Source: Rebecca billardiae RCC1528
Taxonomy: Eukaryota; Haptophyta
NCBI GenBank assembly: GCA_965240325.2
Contig: OZ251255.1
Location: 372,001-436,000, forward strand
Length of the DNA stretch: 64,000 nt
Direction: 5' to 3'
Shown here: piece by piece, positions 33,300 through 44,391 of the stretch
Layout: each line of letters opens with the position of its first letter
How positions within the stretch are numbered: position 1 is the first letter of the stretch
The notes under the pieces: generated by a model
The model's database searches: none
What the model was told of the DNA's origin: nothing
What the model saw: the letters and a program-made list of their open reading frames with translations, nothing else
Position numbers and translations under genes: made by a program

Positions 33300-33641
33300 G
33301 GGACTCGTCACGCGCCGTACCGCTGCTGCACGCCCGCGTGCGCGCGCAGCGCGGCGTGGAGCTGCGCGCGGCTGGTCCGCTCGGGCGGCCACGCCATCGC
33401 GCTAAATTCCGTCGTCGCCATGTGCATCGGGTGTAGCCCCTGCAGGGACAGCGCCAGCCCGCCCGGGCCCGGGACTCGTCACGCGCCGTACCGCTGCTGC
33501 ACGCCCGCGTGCGCGCGCAGCGCGGCGTGGAGCTGCGCGCGGCTGGTCCGCTCGGGCGGCCACGCCATCGCGCTAAACTCCGTCGTCGCCATGTGCATCG
33601 GGTGCAGCCCCTGCAGGGACAGTGCCAGCCCGCCCGGGCCG
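33300..33641. repeat. 171-bp tandem duplication of the NUS1-like gene 3' end
   Basis: 33300-33470 and 33471-33641 are adjacent copies with three differences. The right copy is the functional end of the gene on the minus strand (last 54 codons and stop); the left copy lies just beyond that stop in the same frame. All three differences fall at synonymous third positions of the encoded peptide. Confidence 0.93.
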
Positions 33642-33806
33642 AAAAGTCCGGGCGGGCCCGCGCCCAGCCAGAGTCCGGCGAGTCCGGGCGGGTCCGGGTC
33701 CGGGAAGGCGAGGACGAGCTCCGGCGCGGGCAGCGTGGCGAGCGTGCGGTCCAGCCCGGAGCGCAGCTCAGCCATCGACAGCTGCGCCGCCCCCACCTCC
33801 GACGGC

Positions 33807-33844
<38 letters not shown>

Positions 33845-34621
33845 GCTGTGGCCTGTCAGGCTGCAGGCCGGCGTGGCGCGCGCGCGCTCGGCTGCGCCGA
33901 CACCGCCGCCGGGCTCGACGGCGCGGCATGCGGCGCGGACGGCGCGCACCACGTCCGCCCGGCCCGAGCCCCCACCGAGCACCAGCAGCCGAACGGGCGC
34001 CACCGCGCGAGGGGCCGCCGATTCGTCCGCGCCGCCGTCGTCCGCATCCGCATCCGCCGCCGCGTCGGCGCCGGGCGCCGGCGCGGCGCCGAGCGGTCTC
34101 AACGGCCCACGGCCGCCGCCGTCGCTCCACAAGCGCACGCGCGCGAGCACCCGGTCGTCGGGCCCGGCGGCGGCGCCCCAGCTGCCCGCCGCGCCTTCCA
34201 AAGTCGCGCCGCCTCCCGCCGCCGCCGCCGCCGTTTCGGTGGCCGCCGCCAGCTGGCCGTCCAGTGCCTGGGCGAGAGTGCGCGCGCGCGCGTCGGCGGC
34301 GTCGGCGTCGGCCACGTCCGCGGCGAGGCAGACCGTGAGGCACGAGCCGCCGCACTCGACCGCCCACGCGCAGATCCGCGCGAGCGCGCCGAGCTCGGCC
34401 GCGGCGCCGCCGTTGGCCGAGAGCCACAGGTGCTCCGGGCAGCGCGCGCGCGCACCCGGCGGCCCGGACGCATCGCGGCCGTCGCGCGCGAGGCGCGCGG
34501 AGAGGCGGACGGCGAGGGTGCACGTCGACGCGAGCACGGCGTACAGCGTGTGCAGCAGCCAGAGCGCGGCCGACGCCAGTCGCACATCGAGGAGCCTCGT
34601 GTCGCGCGCCGCGGCCGCCAT
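33479..34621 (-). CDS. NUS1/Nogo-B-receptor-like subunit of dehydrodolichyl diphosphate synthase
   Basis: Single-exon frame of 380 codons, ATG at 34621, TGA at 33481-33479. NUS1 proteins pair with a catalytic cis-prenyltransferase in the ER to make dolichol for protein glycosylation. Seen here: an N-terminal membrane helix (ASAALWLLHTLYAVLASTC), the start of the cis-prenyltransferase fold (CPEHLWLSANGG), LARICAWAVECGGSCLTVCL, then PELVLAFPDPDPPGL and a C-terminus ending QQRYGA. That end matches the family's C-terminal RxG motif, which completes the active site of its partner. A Gly run and acidic Ala-rich inserts lengthen the middle. The final exon region is duplicated downstream. Its start lies 140-525 bp from the divergent transporter gene. 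Confidence 0.78.
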
Positions 34622-35145
34622 GATTGTGGGCGCGGATGGAAAGTTGAAAACCCGAAAAAGCCGCCGTCGAGAAATAAAAACGTGCCTGCCCAGACTCCCA
34701 GAGCAGAGAGCCGCGCTGAGCCTGCGCCGCCATCAGCGCGCCGTGCACGCGGCCGCCTGGGATGGCGCTGCGCGCGGCGGGGCAGCGCTCGCCCTTGGGC
34801 GAGGGCGTCGACGCGGAGAAGGGCTTCCCCCTGGACGCCCTGGACGCGCAGGCGCACAGCTGCTCGCGGTGAGAGCCGCCGCCGCCGCCGCGGCCGCCGA
34901 TGCGCTGCGTCCGACGCGGCTGCGCGGCCGCGCCGCGCGCGCGCGCGCGCGCACGCACGGCCACGCCTGGCGCGGCACGTCGCACGCGCGAGCGTGCGCG
35001 TGGGCACGCACCCTGGCTCCACGCGTGCGCTCGGTGGCCTTTGCTCACGCGCGCCGAGCGCCCCGCGCGCGCCGCGCGCCGCGCGTGTGCGCCGCGCTGC
35101 GCCGCGCCGCGCGCGCGTCGCACCAGCGCGAGTAGCTCCCGATCG
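34622..35145. promoter_or_regulatory. Shared head-to-head promoter region; possible first exon of the transporter gene
   Basis: Divergent region between the NUS1-like start (34621, minus) and the transporter ATG (35146, plus). AAAGTTGAAA sits at 34640-34649, 19 bp from the NUS1-like start. On the plus strand 34762-34868 could be an upstream coding exon: ATG, 35 codons (MALRAAGQRSPLGEGVDAEK and on), GTGAGA donor. It could splice in frame to either of two acceptors six bases apart (CACCAG or CGCGAG) ahead of the 35146 ATG. Confidence 0.5.
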
Positions 35146-35286
35146 ATGGCGGCCGACCGCGCGGCGAGCTGCTCGCCGAGGTCCCACCACTCTGCCGGCG
35201 CGGGCGCGTCCGGCTCGGGCGCGGAAGCCGACGACGACGACGCGGACGCGGACGCTACGGAGGCCACGGCTTTGCTGGCGGAGTCG

Positions 35287-35318
<32 letters not shown>

Positions 35319-38250
35319 GGGCGGGTCTGGCGCCGGGGGGCACCAGCAGCACCGGCATCACGGCAGCGGCGTCGGTGGCGTCGGCGGGCACCACGGCGCG
35401 GGCTCGCGCGGCGGCAGCGTGCGCGCGCGCGCGCTCGCGTGGTGCCACTGGGTGAGTACAGACCGGCGCCCTTTGGCAGTTGGCTCGTGCGTGGCCTGGG
35501 CGGCCGCGTCGAACGGGCTGATCCTGGTGAACAAGGTGCGCGCGCGCGGTGCACGCCCGGGCCGCTGCCCCCGCCCCCCCGCGCGCGCCCGCGCCCGCCC
35601 GGCCCTCTCTCCGCCGCGCCCCGGCCGCGCGCCGCGCTCCGGACCGCGCGCCGCGGGGGCCAAAAGTCCGGGCGCCGGCTCCCGGAGAGTCCGGGAGAGT
35701 CCGGGGCTGGGCGGCGGCCCACGGCGGGCGGACGGGTGCCGGCGCGTGCGGCGCCTGCGGGGCGTGTGCTGGGGTGCGCCCGAGGGCGCAGCCCGACCAC
35801 GCCACGCGGAGGCTGGCTGGGCGGCTGGCCGCCGCGCGTGCGCCCTGCCGGGGTCACCGCCGCCCCGGTGCCATCAGCATTCGGGCTGCCCAAAAAAAGG
35901 ACAACCCGCCTCCCCACCGCGCCCTCCCGCCCGTGTGTACCGCCCGCATCCCCTCCCGCGTGCGTGCCGGTGCCCCTGCGCGTGTGTGTGTGCATACACC
36001 CCTCCTCTTTGCGTCTTCCCATTCGAATAAACCCGCGCCCCGCGCGTGCGCACAGGTGATCATGACCTCCGACCGCTTTGTGTACCCCATGGCGCTCAGC
36101 TCGCTCGGCATGGCGGCCTCGAGCGTGTGCTCGTACGGGGCCGTGCGGCTGCTGCGCATTCAGACGCACAGGCTGGGTGCGCGGCCGCGCGGCGCGGTGC
36201 GGCGTGCCGCCGCCGCGTGCGCGCGCCGCCATCGCCTGCGCGGATGTGGGAGCGCGCGCACGCCGCACGCGCGCGCGCACACCCGACACTGCGCACGCCT
36301 GGCGTCCGCGCTCGGTATTGCGCGCCGCGCCGTCGCCGCCGCGCGCGCGCGCGCTCGGCGCAGACGCGCGCATGTTCGTGCTCCGCATCCTCCCCGTCGG
36401 CTTCTTCATGGCCGTGATGTTTTACTTCGGCAACCTCTGCTACTTGTACATCTCACTCAGGTGCGCGCTTCTACTAAGCATGAAAGCAGCGACCGTTATT
36501 GTTGCTGAATATGAATTGCGCGCGTGGCGTGCTGCCGCTTGCTGGCTAGCGTGTCGCGCCACGGCGGCGGGTGGAGGGGGCGCGGCGGCTGGGGGCAAGG
36601 CCGATGGCAGCGCGGGCTGCGCCAGCACCCAGCCACCACCAGGCGGCCGTCTGAGACGCACGCCGGCCGCGCGGCGCGACGCCGGGAGTCGCTCCGCGCG
36701 CCGAGTGCCGCGAGCGGTCGGACGGCGCCAGGGCCCGAGCCAACACACACAGCGCGCGCGCGCGCCGCCGCACGCGCCGCGCACGCGGACGGGGGAGGCG
36801 CGCGCGTGGCGGCGCCGCCGCGCGCCGATGTAACGCGCGCGCGTGCGTGCGTGCGTGCGCTCCCGGCCGCGCGCGCCCGCTCGGCCGGCGGCGCCTGCGC
36901 GTGTCTGCGCGCCCCGCGCTGCGCTGGGCGCGGTGCGGTGCTCCGGCGGCGCCGTGCGGCGGGGTGTGCTGTGCTGCGCTGCGCTGTGGTCGTGCCGGCG
37001 GCTGCCGCGCGCCGAGCAGCTACATCCAGATGCTCAAGACCGCCACGCCGATCATCACGATGGCCGCCCTCACCTTTGCGCGCCTGGAGACGCCGTCTCT
37101 GAGACTGGTGTGCTCGGTGCTCCTCATCGCCGCGGGCACAGCCGTCACCTCCGTGGGCGAGCTGCACTTCAAGTACGCGCGGCCACGCGCGGCGCACGCG
37201 CCGCGTCGCGCCACGCCGCCCGCCCGCACCCGACCAGGCCGCTGGGCGCTGGCCCGGCCGCGCGCGCGCCCGGCACAGCGCACTCCCTCGTCAGCCCGCA
37301 CGCATCCGACCCCCCGCCTTTCTGTGCCCTGCTGCGCACCCTGTGTGTCCTCGGCCGACGCCCCTCAGCTGGTGGGGCTTTCTGTACATGCTGCTGTCGC
37401 AGGTGGCGGACGCAGTGCGGCTGGTGATGACGCAGGTGCACGCTGCCGTCTGCGCGCTGCCGCCGCGCGCCGCCAGCGTCGCGCGCTCTCGAGGGCGCCG
37501 CCGCATAGCCGTGCCCCCAACCGTCCCCCCCACCCACCCCTCGCGCAGGTGCTGCTGAGCACGCTCTCCTTCCACCCGCTCGAGGGGCTGCTGCACCTGG
37601 GCCCGGCGTGCACACTCTGCCTGTGGGCGGGTGTCCTGGCGGTCGAGCTCGAGCCGATGCGCGCGGGCGGCGCGCTCGCGCAGATGGCCGCGCGGCCGCT
37701 GCTCTACACCGCCTCTGCGCTCATGGGGTTCCTGGTGAACGCGACGGCGTTCATGGTGATCAAGACCACCTCGGCGCTCACGCTCAAGATTCTTGGCGCC
37801 GTCTCGAACGCCGCGCTCGTCGTCGGCAGCTGCGCGCTCTTTGGCGACGAGCTGACGAGACTGGAGGTGCTCGGCTATTCAGTCTCCTTAGGGGGCTTCC
37901 TGTGGTACAATGTGATTAAGTTGGGCGCGTGCGGCGCCTCTGCTGAGCCGCAGCCCCACACCGGCGTCGAGCCGGTCGCCGCCTCGGCCGCGCGCAGCGT
38001 GCGCTGGCGGCTCGCGCGCGCGTGCGCCGCGTGCTGCGGCGGCGGCGGCGGCTCGGCGGACGCGCCGCCGTGCTGCTGCTGCTGCTGGGGTTGCGCCGGC
38101 GACTTGGACGGCGCGGCGGCGCTCAAGCGACACGCGTCGACGGCGGACCTGGTCGAGACGCGCTCGCTGCTGCGCCGCCCGGCGGACAAGGGGGGCGGCG
38201 GCGCGCGCGGCGGCTGGGCGGGCGCGCTGCTCGGCGCCGCGCTCGGGCTC

Positions 38251-38282
<32 letters not shown>

Positions 38283-39009
38283 GAGCGGGCGGCGGCTGGG
38301 CGGCGGCGGCACAACTCTCTCGTCGGAAGGCGACTCGGACACGGACGACGGCGACGGCGGTGTCGGCGGCGGCGGCAGTGGCGGCGGCGGCGGTGGTGGC
38401 GGTGGTGCCACGGCCGGCGCCGTGGACGCCGCCGCAGCCGAGGAGGAGGAGCGCTGCCGCCGCCGTGACGCGGACGCGGCTCTGAGCGCGAGCGCGCGGC
38501 CGCGCGCCGCGTCGGCGGCGGATCGGCACAGCGCCGCCGCGGCCGCGGCCGCCGCCGCCGGTGGCAGCGGGGCAGGCAGCTTCCGGGCCGCCGGCGGCGG
38601 GGGCGGCGCCGCGGGCCGCGCCGCCGCCGAGCTCGAGGCGGAGCTGGCTCTCTTCCGGCCGCCTGGCGTGAGCGTCGGCGGCGGCGGCGGAGCGGTCGTC
38701 GCAGCCGAGGGCGGCGGCGGCGGCGGCGGCGGGAGTGGCGGTGGCAGCGGCGGCGGCGGTGGCTGCGGCGGCGGTAGCGTGGCGCCCTCGCCAGGCGGTT
38801 CGCAGCACGGCGCGGCGGGCGTGGCGGGCGTCGTGCGCGTGCGCTCGCCGCGCGCCACCAACGCGCCACCCTCGCCATTCGACGACAGCTGCACGCTCGG
38901 CGCCGGCGCCGTGGCCGAAGGCGCGTCGGCGCAGCGCGCCGCCGCCACGCCCTTCTGGTGGCGCTCCTTCGGCGGCGGCGGTGGCGGCAGCCCGGGGGGG
39001 GCGGGCTGA
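35146..39009 (+). CDS. Triose-phosphate/nucleotide-sugar transporter family (TPT/DMT) protein with long Gly-rich tail
   Basis: Six exons: 35146-35535, 36056-36176, 36364-36460, 37020-37172, 37369-37435, 37549-39009, joining in phase to 762 codons. The core (about residues 105-400) has about ten hydrophobic helices with TPT-family signatures: VAWAAASNGLILVNK, SYIQMLKTATPIITMAAL, SVGELHFNWWGFLYMLLSQV, and VIKTTSALTLKILGAVSNAA, then GDELTRLEVLGYSVSLGGFL. Family members exchange phosphorylated or nucleotide sugars across Golgi/ER or plastid membranes; the Lys-Thr pair places it near the KT/SLC35-like group, but the substrate cannot be read. Unusual are the acidic, Gly-run N-terminus and a roughly 360-residue low-complexity Gly/Ala/Pro C-terminal tail, probably cytosolic and disordered. 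An additional upstream exon at 34762 is possible. Confidence 0.88.
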
Positions 39010-40840
39010 TGCGATCCGAGTGATTCCGACCGCGGCGCCGCCGTGCCACGATGGCCGCACGCGCGAACTAAATAACGGGCACCGCGCCACATCTGACCGA
39101 TATCTTACATAAATAAATGGCGGGCCGTAGGTCCGCCCCTTGTAGTGCCCGGGAAAAAGATAAGAAAAAGAAAAGGAAAAAGAAAATCGCCTCGCCAAGA
39201 AAAGAAAATCGCTTCGCTCACTACCGGGCGCCCTCGCAGCTCCCACTGGGGACGCTCGGCCGAAAACATCTCCCCGATGGCGCGGAGCGCATGGGCGGCG
39301 CGCGCCAAATCCAACGCCGGCGCGGACATCGTGAGAGGACTCCCGAGGGGGGTTTTCGCCCGATTCGCGATTGCTGCCCTCGTCGTCTCGCGTGCAGGTC
39401 GAACGGGGCCCAAATCGACGCGTTTGGAGCGGTACGCTCGGCGCGTCGACACGATCGTGAGACCTGGGGCGATCCTCGCCCGACGTGCACGTCGAAAGCT
39501 CGCACCGGCCATAGCATCATGCGCTGCGCACGATGACCGCCTCGCGCGATCCACCGTCGCGCGTCGGGCTCGGTGCGAGAAAGCCCTCATCACGAGGCGT
39601 CTCGCGGGCGGGAAGCGCCATCGCACGCGACGCAAGATTTGGCGCGGCCTTCTGAACTCGATCGCCGGAATCCGCGCACCGGACTCAGTCATTGCTCGCG
39701 GTCCGGTCCCTCAGCCGAAGCCCACGTCCGGCCTGCATGGCGTCGACGGTGACCAATGCGACGGAAGCGCAGCGCCAACGGCGTACGACGCGCAGCGGAC
39801 GCACCTCCCGGGTCTGTCGCCGTGGCAGCAACCGCGTCATCGCGAGTTGGCGACCCTCGCCGCAGCGCGACACAGACAAGCCCGTGATGCCATCCGCAGA
39901 GAGATGAAACGTCGAGCATGCAACATCGCCGCGCCATGGCCTCGTCCATGGCGCAGGCGCTGCGGGACGAGGCGGAAGTCGTCACGCCGGTGACGGATGC
40001 GCTGCGATTCGTGTGCTCGCGTGAGCAGCGCTTGCCCACTCTCGATCGCGAGTGGCACACGCTGTCGCTGTGCGCGCGCGCGCGCACAACCAACAGCTCC
40101 TCGTGCCGCCGAGCACGCGAGCGCCAGACCTGTCGAAGATGCGAAGAGCGACGACCGCGTGAACGTCAACGCGCTCGTGCTCAGCGTGGCGGCCGTGTAC
40201 GACGTCAACGCGACCTGCGCCGAGCCCATCATGCCCGGAGCGGACATCGGCAAGCATCCTCTCCACGACCGCTCTCGGCTGGCGGCAGGAGGACATGCAC
40301 ACGATCTACTCTGGCGGCTTCGTCGGCGGCGAATGAGGCGCTCGATTACGCCATCGCGGTCGAGATGCGGCACATACATCGCGTACCCGCGCTCGCGCGG
40401 AGTAACGGGCTACCCGCCCCGCCCCGCGTGCTGCACATTCCCTCGTGGGAGTGTGGGCCTCGCGCTGATGTGCATGAGAGTACAGACTACTGAGACTTGT
40501 ACAGGTCAAGGAGCCAACTTCACGTGTCACTGGTCCTCAGTGCACTCGACTGTCCGTCACCCACGGCCACGAGCGAATGTGGAAAGACGCGACCCCGCAG
40601 AGGATACATTGCGACAGCACTGGCACGGCCCGCCGACCCCCCGCCCGCCAGGGCACAGTTTTTTGTCAAGCCCCTTGGTCGGACGGTCGCCTGCGGCACC
40701 TGACGCCCAAACCCGAGCGGGTCCCAAGGTTTTCGAGGTCGCTGAACGCATTTGCCGCTGGGGCCGAGGTCTGAAAACCAAGCGATTGATGATGCGGCGT
40801 TTTTCGCGACGATTTTGTGGCCGGAAGGACGCTACAGTAG
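39010..40840. other. Intergenic, 1.8 kb, with coding-like fragments
   Basis: Starts with a purine-rich AAAAG tract (39160-39210). Two plus-strand stretches look partly coding: about 39918-40075 (MASSMAQALRDEAEVVTPVT and on) and about 40130-40260 (RVNVNALVLSVAAVYDVNAT and on). They lie in different frames, no splice pair joins them convincingly, and no domain is recognised, so they are noted as possible relics only. Confidence 0.35.
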
Positions 40841-40874
40841 CACAGCAACGACTTCTTTTTTAAAGCGGCCGTTA
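40841..40874. repeat. R1 terminal repeat, inverted copy
   Basis: CACAGCAACGACTTCTTTTT and the next 14 bases match the complement of 44357-44390 (33 of 34). With the R1 copy at 44137-44391 it brackets a 3.5-kb segment containing the degraded gene at 41000-43757, in the orientation expected of terminal inverted repeats. Confidence 0.75.
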
Positions 40875-40999
40875 GCGTGTCCAGCGGCCAGATTAATTTT
40901 CGAAAAATTACTATGCGCTGCGCGCGCGCCCCTAGGGGGCGGCGCGCGCGCGCGGCTGGTCCCCCCTGCATGCCCGCACCGTCAGCTGCCTGATTGCCG

Positions 41000-43757
41000 C
41001 TACCCAGCCCCGCTACCGTCGCGCGCGACATCCGCGCCGTAAATCACCGTCACCGAGCGGTCCGGCGAGCGCGCCGCCATCAATTTGCTCCTGAGTGCCG
41101 AAAACTCCTTCTCCGGAAGCCCAGCCTCCTCGCGCAGGAGCTTGCGCGCCGTCATGCACTCCGCGATCAGGTCGATCGCGTCGGTCTCCGCCCTGCGCTG
41201 CCATTCGCGCTGCCGCTTGGCGTACTTCTTCAGCCAGAGCCGCCGCACCTTGTCGCCGAACTCCTCTGCCCACGTCGCAAGCGACACGCGGCGCACGAGC
41301 TGCGCGACCGTCGAGATGTGCGGCTCCGCCGTCGACTTCTTCCCCTCGGCGTACTCGCGGACGAATGAGTCGAGTGACTTGCGCGCGTGCACGAGCGGCA
41401 TCGCACGCTTGGTCACCTGCACGAAATGCCCCTGCACCTGCTCGTCCGCGAGCTGCACGAGGCGCCCCCGCCGCCTGAGGCGAGACGCCGTCTGCGCCCG
41501 CCTCCGTGACCGCCCAGACGTTGAAGCGGAGCGGTGGGACGTTGTGCGAGCCCTGGCCGGCGAGGCTGGCGAGGCTGACGTAAGCGCCGGTGCACGCCAC
41601 GATGGCCTTCTGCTCCTCCGCGTAGTCGGCCGCCTCGGCGCCGCCGCCAAAACCGCCGCCGGCCGCGCTGCCGCCTGCCGAGGCAGTGCTGCCACCGAGG
41701 CCGCGCTGCTGCGCGCCGCCGCCGGCCGCGCCGCCGCCGGCCGCGCCGCCACCAGCCGCACCACCACCCGCACTGTCAGCCGCGCGGCTGGCCGCGCCAC
41801 ATGCCGCGCCACCGGCCACGCGGACGCCAGCACCGGCTGTGCCGCTAGCCACGCCGCTGCCACTGCCGGCCGCGCCGCCCACGCCGCCGCCCGCGCCCGC
41901 GCCCGCGCCCACGTTGCCAGCCGCGCCCCCGGCCGCGCCCCCGGCCGCGCCGCCGGCCGCGCCACCGGCCGCGCGGACGCCAGCGCCAGCGGTGCCGCCA
42001 GCCACGCAGCTGCCGCTGCTGCTGCCACCAGTGCTGCTGCTGCCGCCCGCACCGGCCGCGCCGCCGCCGGCCGCGCCACCGCCGGCCGCGCCGCCGCCGG
42101 CCGCGCCGCCGCCGGCCGCGCCGCCGCCGGCCGCGCGATCGCGAGCGCTGTCAGCCGCGCCGCTGTCCGCGCCGCCGGCCGCACCTCCGGCCGCGCCTCC
42201 AGCCGCGCGGACGCCAACGCCAGCTGTGCCGCCAGCCACGCCACTGCAGCTGCCGCCCGCGCCGCCCGCGCCGCCGCCAGCACCCGCGCCCGCGTTGCCA
42301 GCCGCGCCGCCGGCCGCGTCCGGCCGCGTCGCCGGGCGCACCGCCGCCTGGCGCGCAGTTGTCGGGCGTGCCGCCGTCGGGCGCGCCGCCACCGGGCCCG
42401 CCATCGCCCGCGCTGTCAGCCGCGCCGCCGGCCGCGCCGCAGGCCGCGCCACCGGCCGCGCGGACGCCAACGCCGGCTGTGTCGCCAGTCACGCCGCTGT
42501 CGCTGCAGCTGCCGCCGCTGCTGCCGGCCGCGCCGGCCGCGCGCGGCCGCGCCGCCGGCCGCGCCGCCGCCGGCAGTGCCGCCGCCGGCCGCGCCACCGC
42601 CCGCGCTGTCAGCCGCGCCGCTGGCCGCGCCGCCGGCCGCGCCACCGGCCGCACGGACGCCAGCGCCGACTGTGCCGCCAGCCACGCCGCTGCCGCTGCC
42701 GCTCGCGCCGGCCGCGCCGCCGCCCGTGCCCGCGGACGCGCCCGCGTTGCCAGCCGCGCCGCCCGCCGCGCCGCCGGCCGCGCCGCCGACCGCGCAACCG
42801 GCCGCGCGGACTCCAGCGCCGGCGGCACCGCCAGCTACGCCGCTACCGCTGCCGCTGCCGCCGCTGCCGCCGGCCGCGCCGCCGGCCGCGTCGCCGGCCG
42901 CGCCGCCTGCAGCGCCGCCAGCCGCGCCGCCCTGCCGCGCTGGCCACGTGCAGCGGCGGCAGCTGGCGGCGCCGGTCGCGGTGGGAGCCGGCCGCTCCGG
43001 ATCACGTCATTGATCCCGTCGGCGTCCGCACTCCATAGCTCGGGCATGTCCGAGTCCGGCCGCTCCGAGATGGCGATCGCCTCCGACGACGCGAGCGCAA
43101 CACCCTCATAGTTGCGCACGATGGCGATCGTGGCCGCGCGCGAGTGCGCTGCGTTTGGCCCGTGTCCGCCGAGAGGAGGAGGACATGCGGCTGCCCGCGC
43201 GGGCGCGCGGACTTGCCGTAGTGCTCCAAGCGATCCAGCACGGCGCCCACGGCCTGCGCCCACGGCCGCGCCGCCGACTCGCTGCCGATCATCATCACGC
43301 CCGCGCCCGCGTGCTCGCGATTGCGCAGCGCGCTCTCACGTGAGCCAGCCACCGGCGGCGGGATCGGGTGGCGCATGCCCAGGTTGAGCCACGTCGAGAA
43401 CTCTCGGGCTGGCGCGAGCCCACGATGCTCAGTGTGCGGTCCTTCTCGCGCGCCTAGTGCACGACGCCCTCGTCGTCGAGCGAGGTGAAGGCATGCAAGA
43501 CGAGCGCGTCTCACGAGAAGAGCCGCAGCTTGGCTACACGCAGCAGGTTGTTCTTCTTCCGCTGGGCCTTGATGGCGACGAGGCTGTTGACGCTGCGCTT
43601 GACCTCCGCCAGGTAGTTCTCGTTCGGCATGATCGAGTGGTCCACCTCGCTCGCGGCCTCGCGCGCGCGCAGCTTGAGCATCTCGTGCGGCTGAGCGCCG
43701 CGGCCATGCGCAGCCATGCAGATGCGGCAGAGACGTGGCGCCCGATGCGTTAGGCAC
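41000..43757 (-). pseudogene. Degraded gene of unknown family with central Gly/Ala minisatellite
   Basis: Coding-quality peptide stretches follow each other on the minus strand but in different frames and with stops. From 5': 43717-43511 (HSIMPNENYLAEVKRSVNSL), then a stop and DALVLHAFTSLDDEGVVH, then another stop. After a frame change, about 43385-43150 (ALRNREHAGAGVMMIGSESA); after another, about 43140-42960 (PDSDMPELWSADADGINDVI). Then come the repeat tract and about 41690-41485 (AEEQKAIVACTGAYVSLASL). A one-base shift in a G run precedes the C-terminus, 41470-41000 (DKVRRLWLKKYAKRQREWQR and on), which ends at a stop. The C-terminal helical, basic segment suggests nucleic-acid contact. I do not recognise the family. 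Either a transposon gene in decay or a gene damaged by assembly errors. Confidence 0.55.
41690..42960. repeat. GC-rich minisatellite tract
   Basis: About 1.3 kb of GGCCGCGCCGCCGG-type units with nested higher-order periodicity (blocks around GCCACCGGCCGCGCGGACGC recur roughly every 150-180 bp). It encodes long Ala/Pro or Gly/Ala frames on both strands, which are not evidence of separate genes. Confidence 0.85.
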
Positions 43758-44136
43758 CTTTGCGATGCAGCTTGGGCTTCCTAGGCTTCGCGCAGGAACG
43801 CTTGCCCTTGCCCACGGTGAGCACAGCCGTCGCCATTGCTGCGCGCGGCGAGCGCGGTCCCGCGCGGCCGTGCCGGGCGCAGCCGCAGCAAGTTAGTCTG
43901 ATGCAAATTCCCGGTCACCCATGCAAAAGTAAGCGTTCCCGCTGCGCATGTGCGTGCATCACGAGTAACCCGCCGCCTGAATAACAACTCCGCGCCCCTC
44001 CATACACTTCCTGCATCCCCGCGCGCAGCGGCGTGCGGGCGGGCGCGAATTCGCACCGTGTTACGAACAGACCTAGCAAAGTAGATCGGTGTGGCGCGTC
44101 GGGACGCGGAGCGGGTGCGGGGCAGGCGGGGGATAG
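43758..44136. other. Intergenic between the degraded gene and R1 copy B
   Basis: No ORF, RNA or repeat supported. If R1 is a transposon with terminal inverted repeats, this would be internal sequence next to the right terminus. Confidence 0.4.
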
Positions 44137-44391
44137 GTTGGGGAACACCCGCGATTAGAGCACCGGTGGCGCAGCGGCGACGTGGACGCCGCCACACGCG
44201 CACGCACGGCGCGCGCTCGCACCGCGAGTCGAACGTCCGCTCGCCAAGCCCTGCGACGGCGTCCGTGCGACGCCGAGCGACGAACGCTCTCGGGATTTGG
44301 CCCGGACCACCAGATTCAGCCGTTAACGGCCGAAAATTCATTTGTTGGAGTTTCCTTAACGGCCGCTTTAAAAAAGAAATCGTTGCTGTGA
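44137..44391. repeat. R1 dispersed repeat, copy B
   Basis: Identical to 1-255. The last 34 bases form the terminal repeat found inverted at 40841-40874. A second 40-bp block shared with copy A follows at 44846-44885. Confidence 0.9.

Noticed and set aside
35536-36055. Open frame through transporter intron 1 as coding sequence
   Set aside because: The two flanking exons join in phase at GTGCGC and CACAG, and the transporter helices are continuous only if it is removed.
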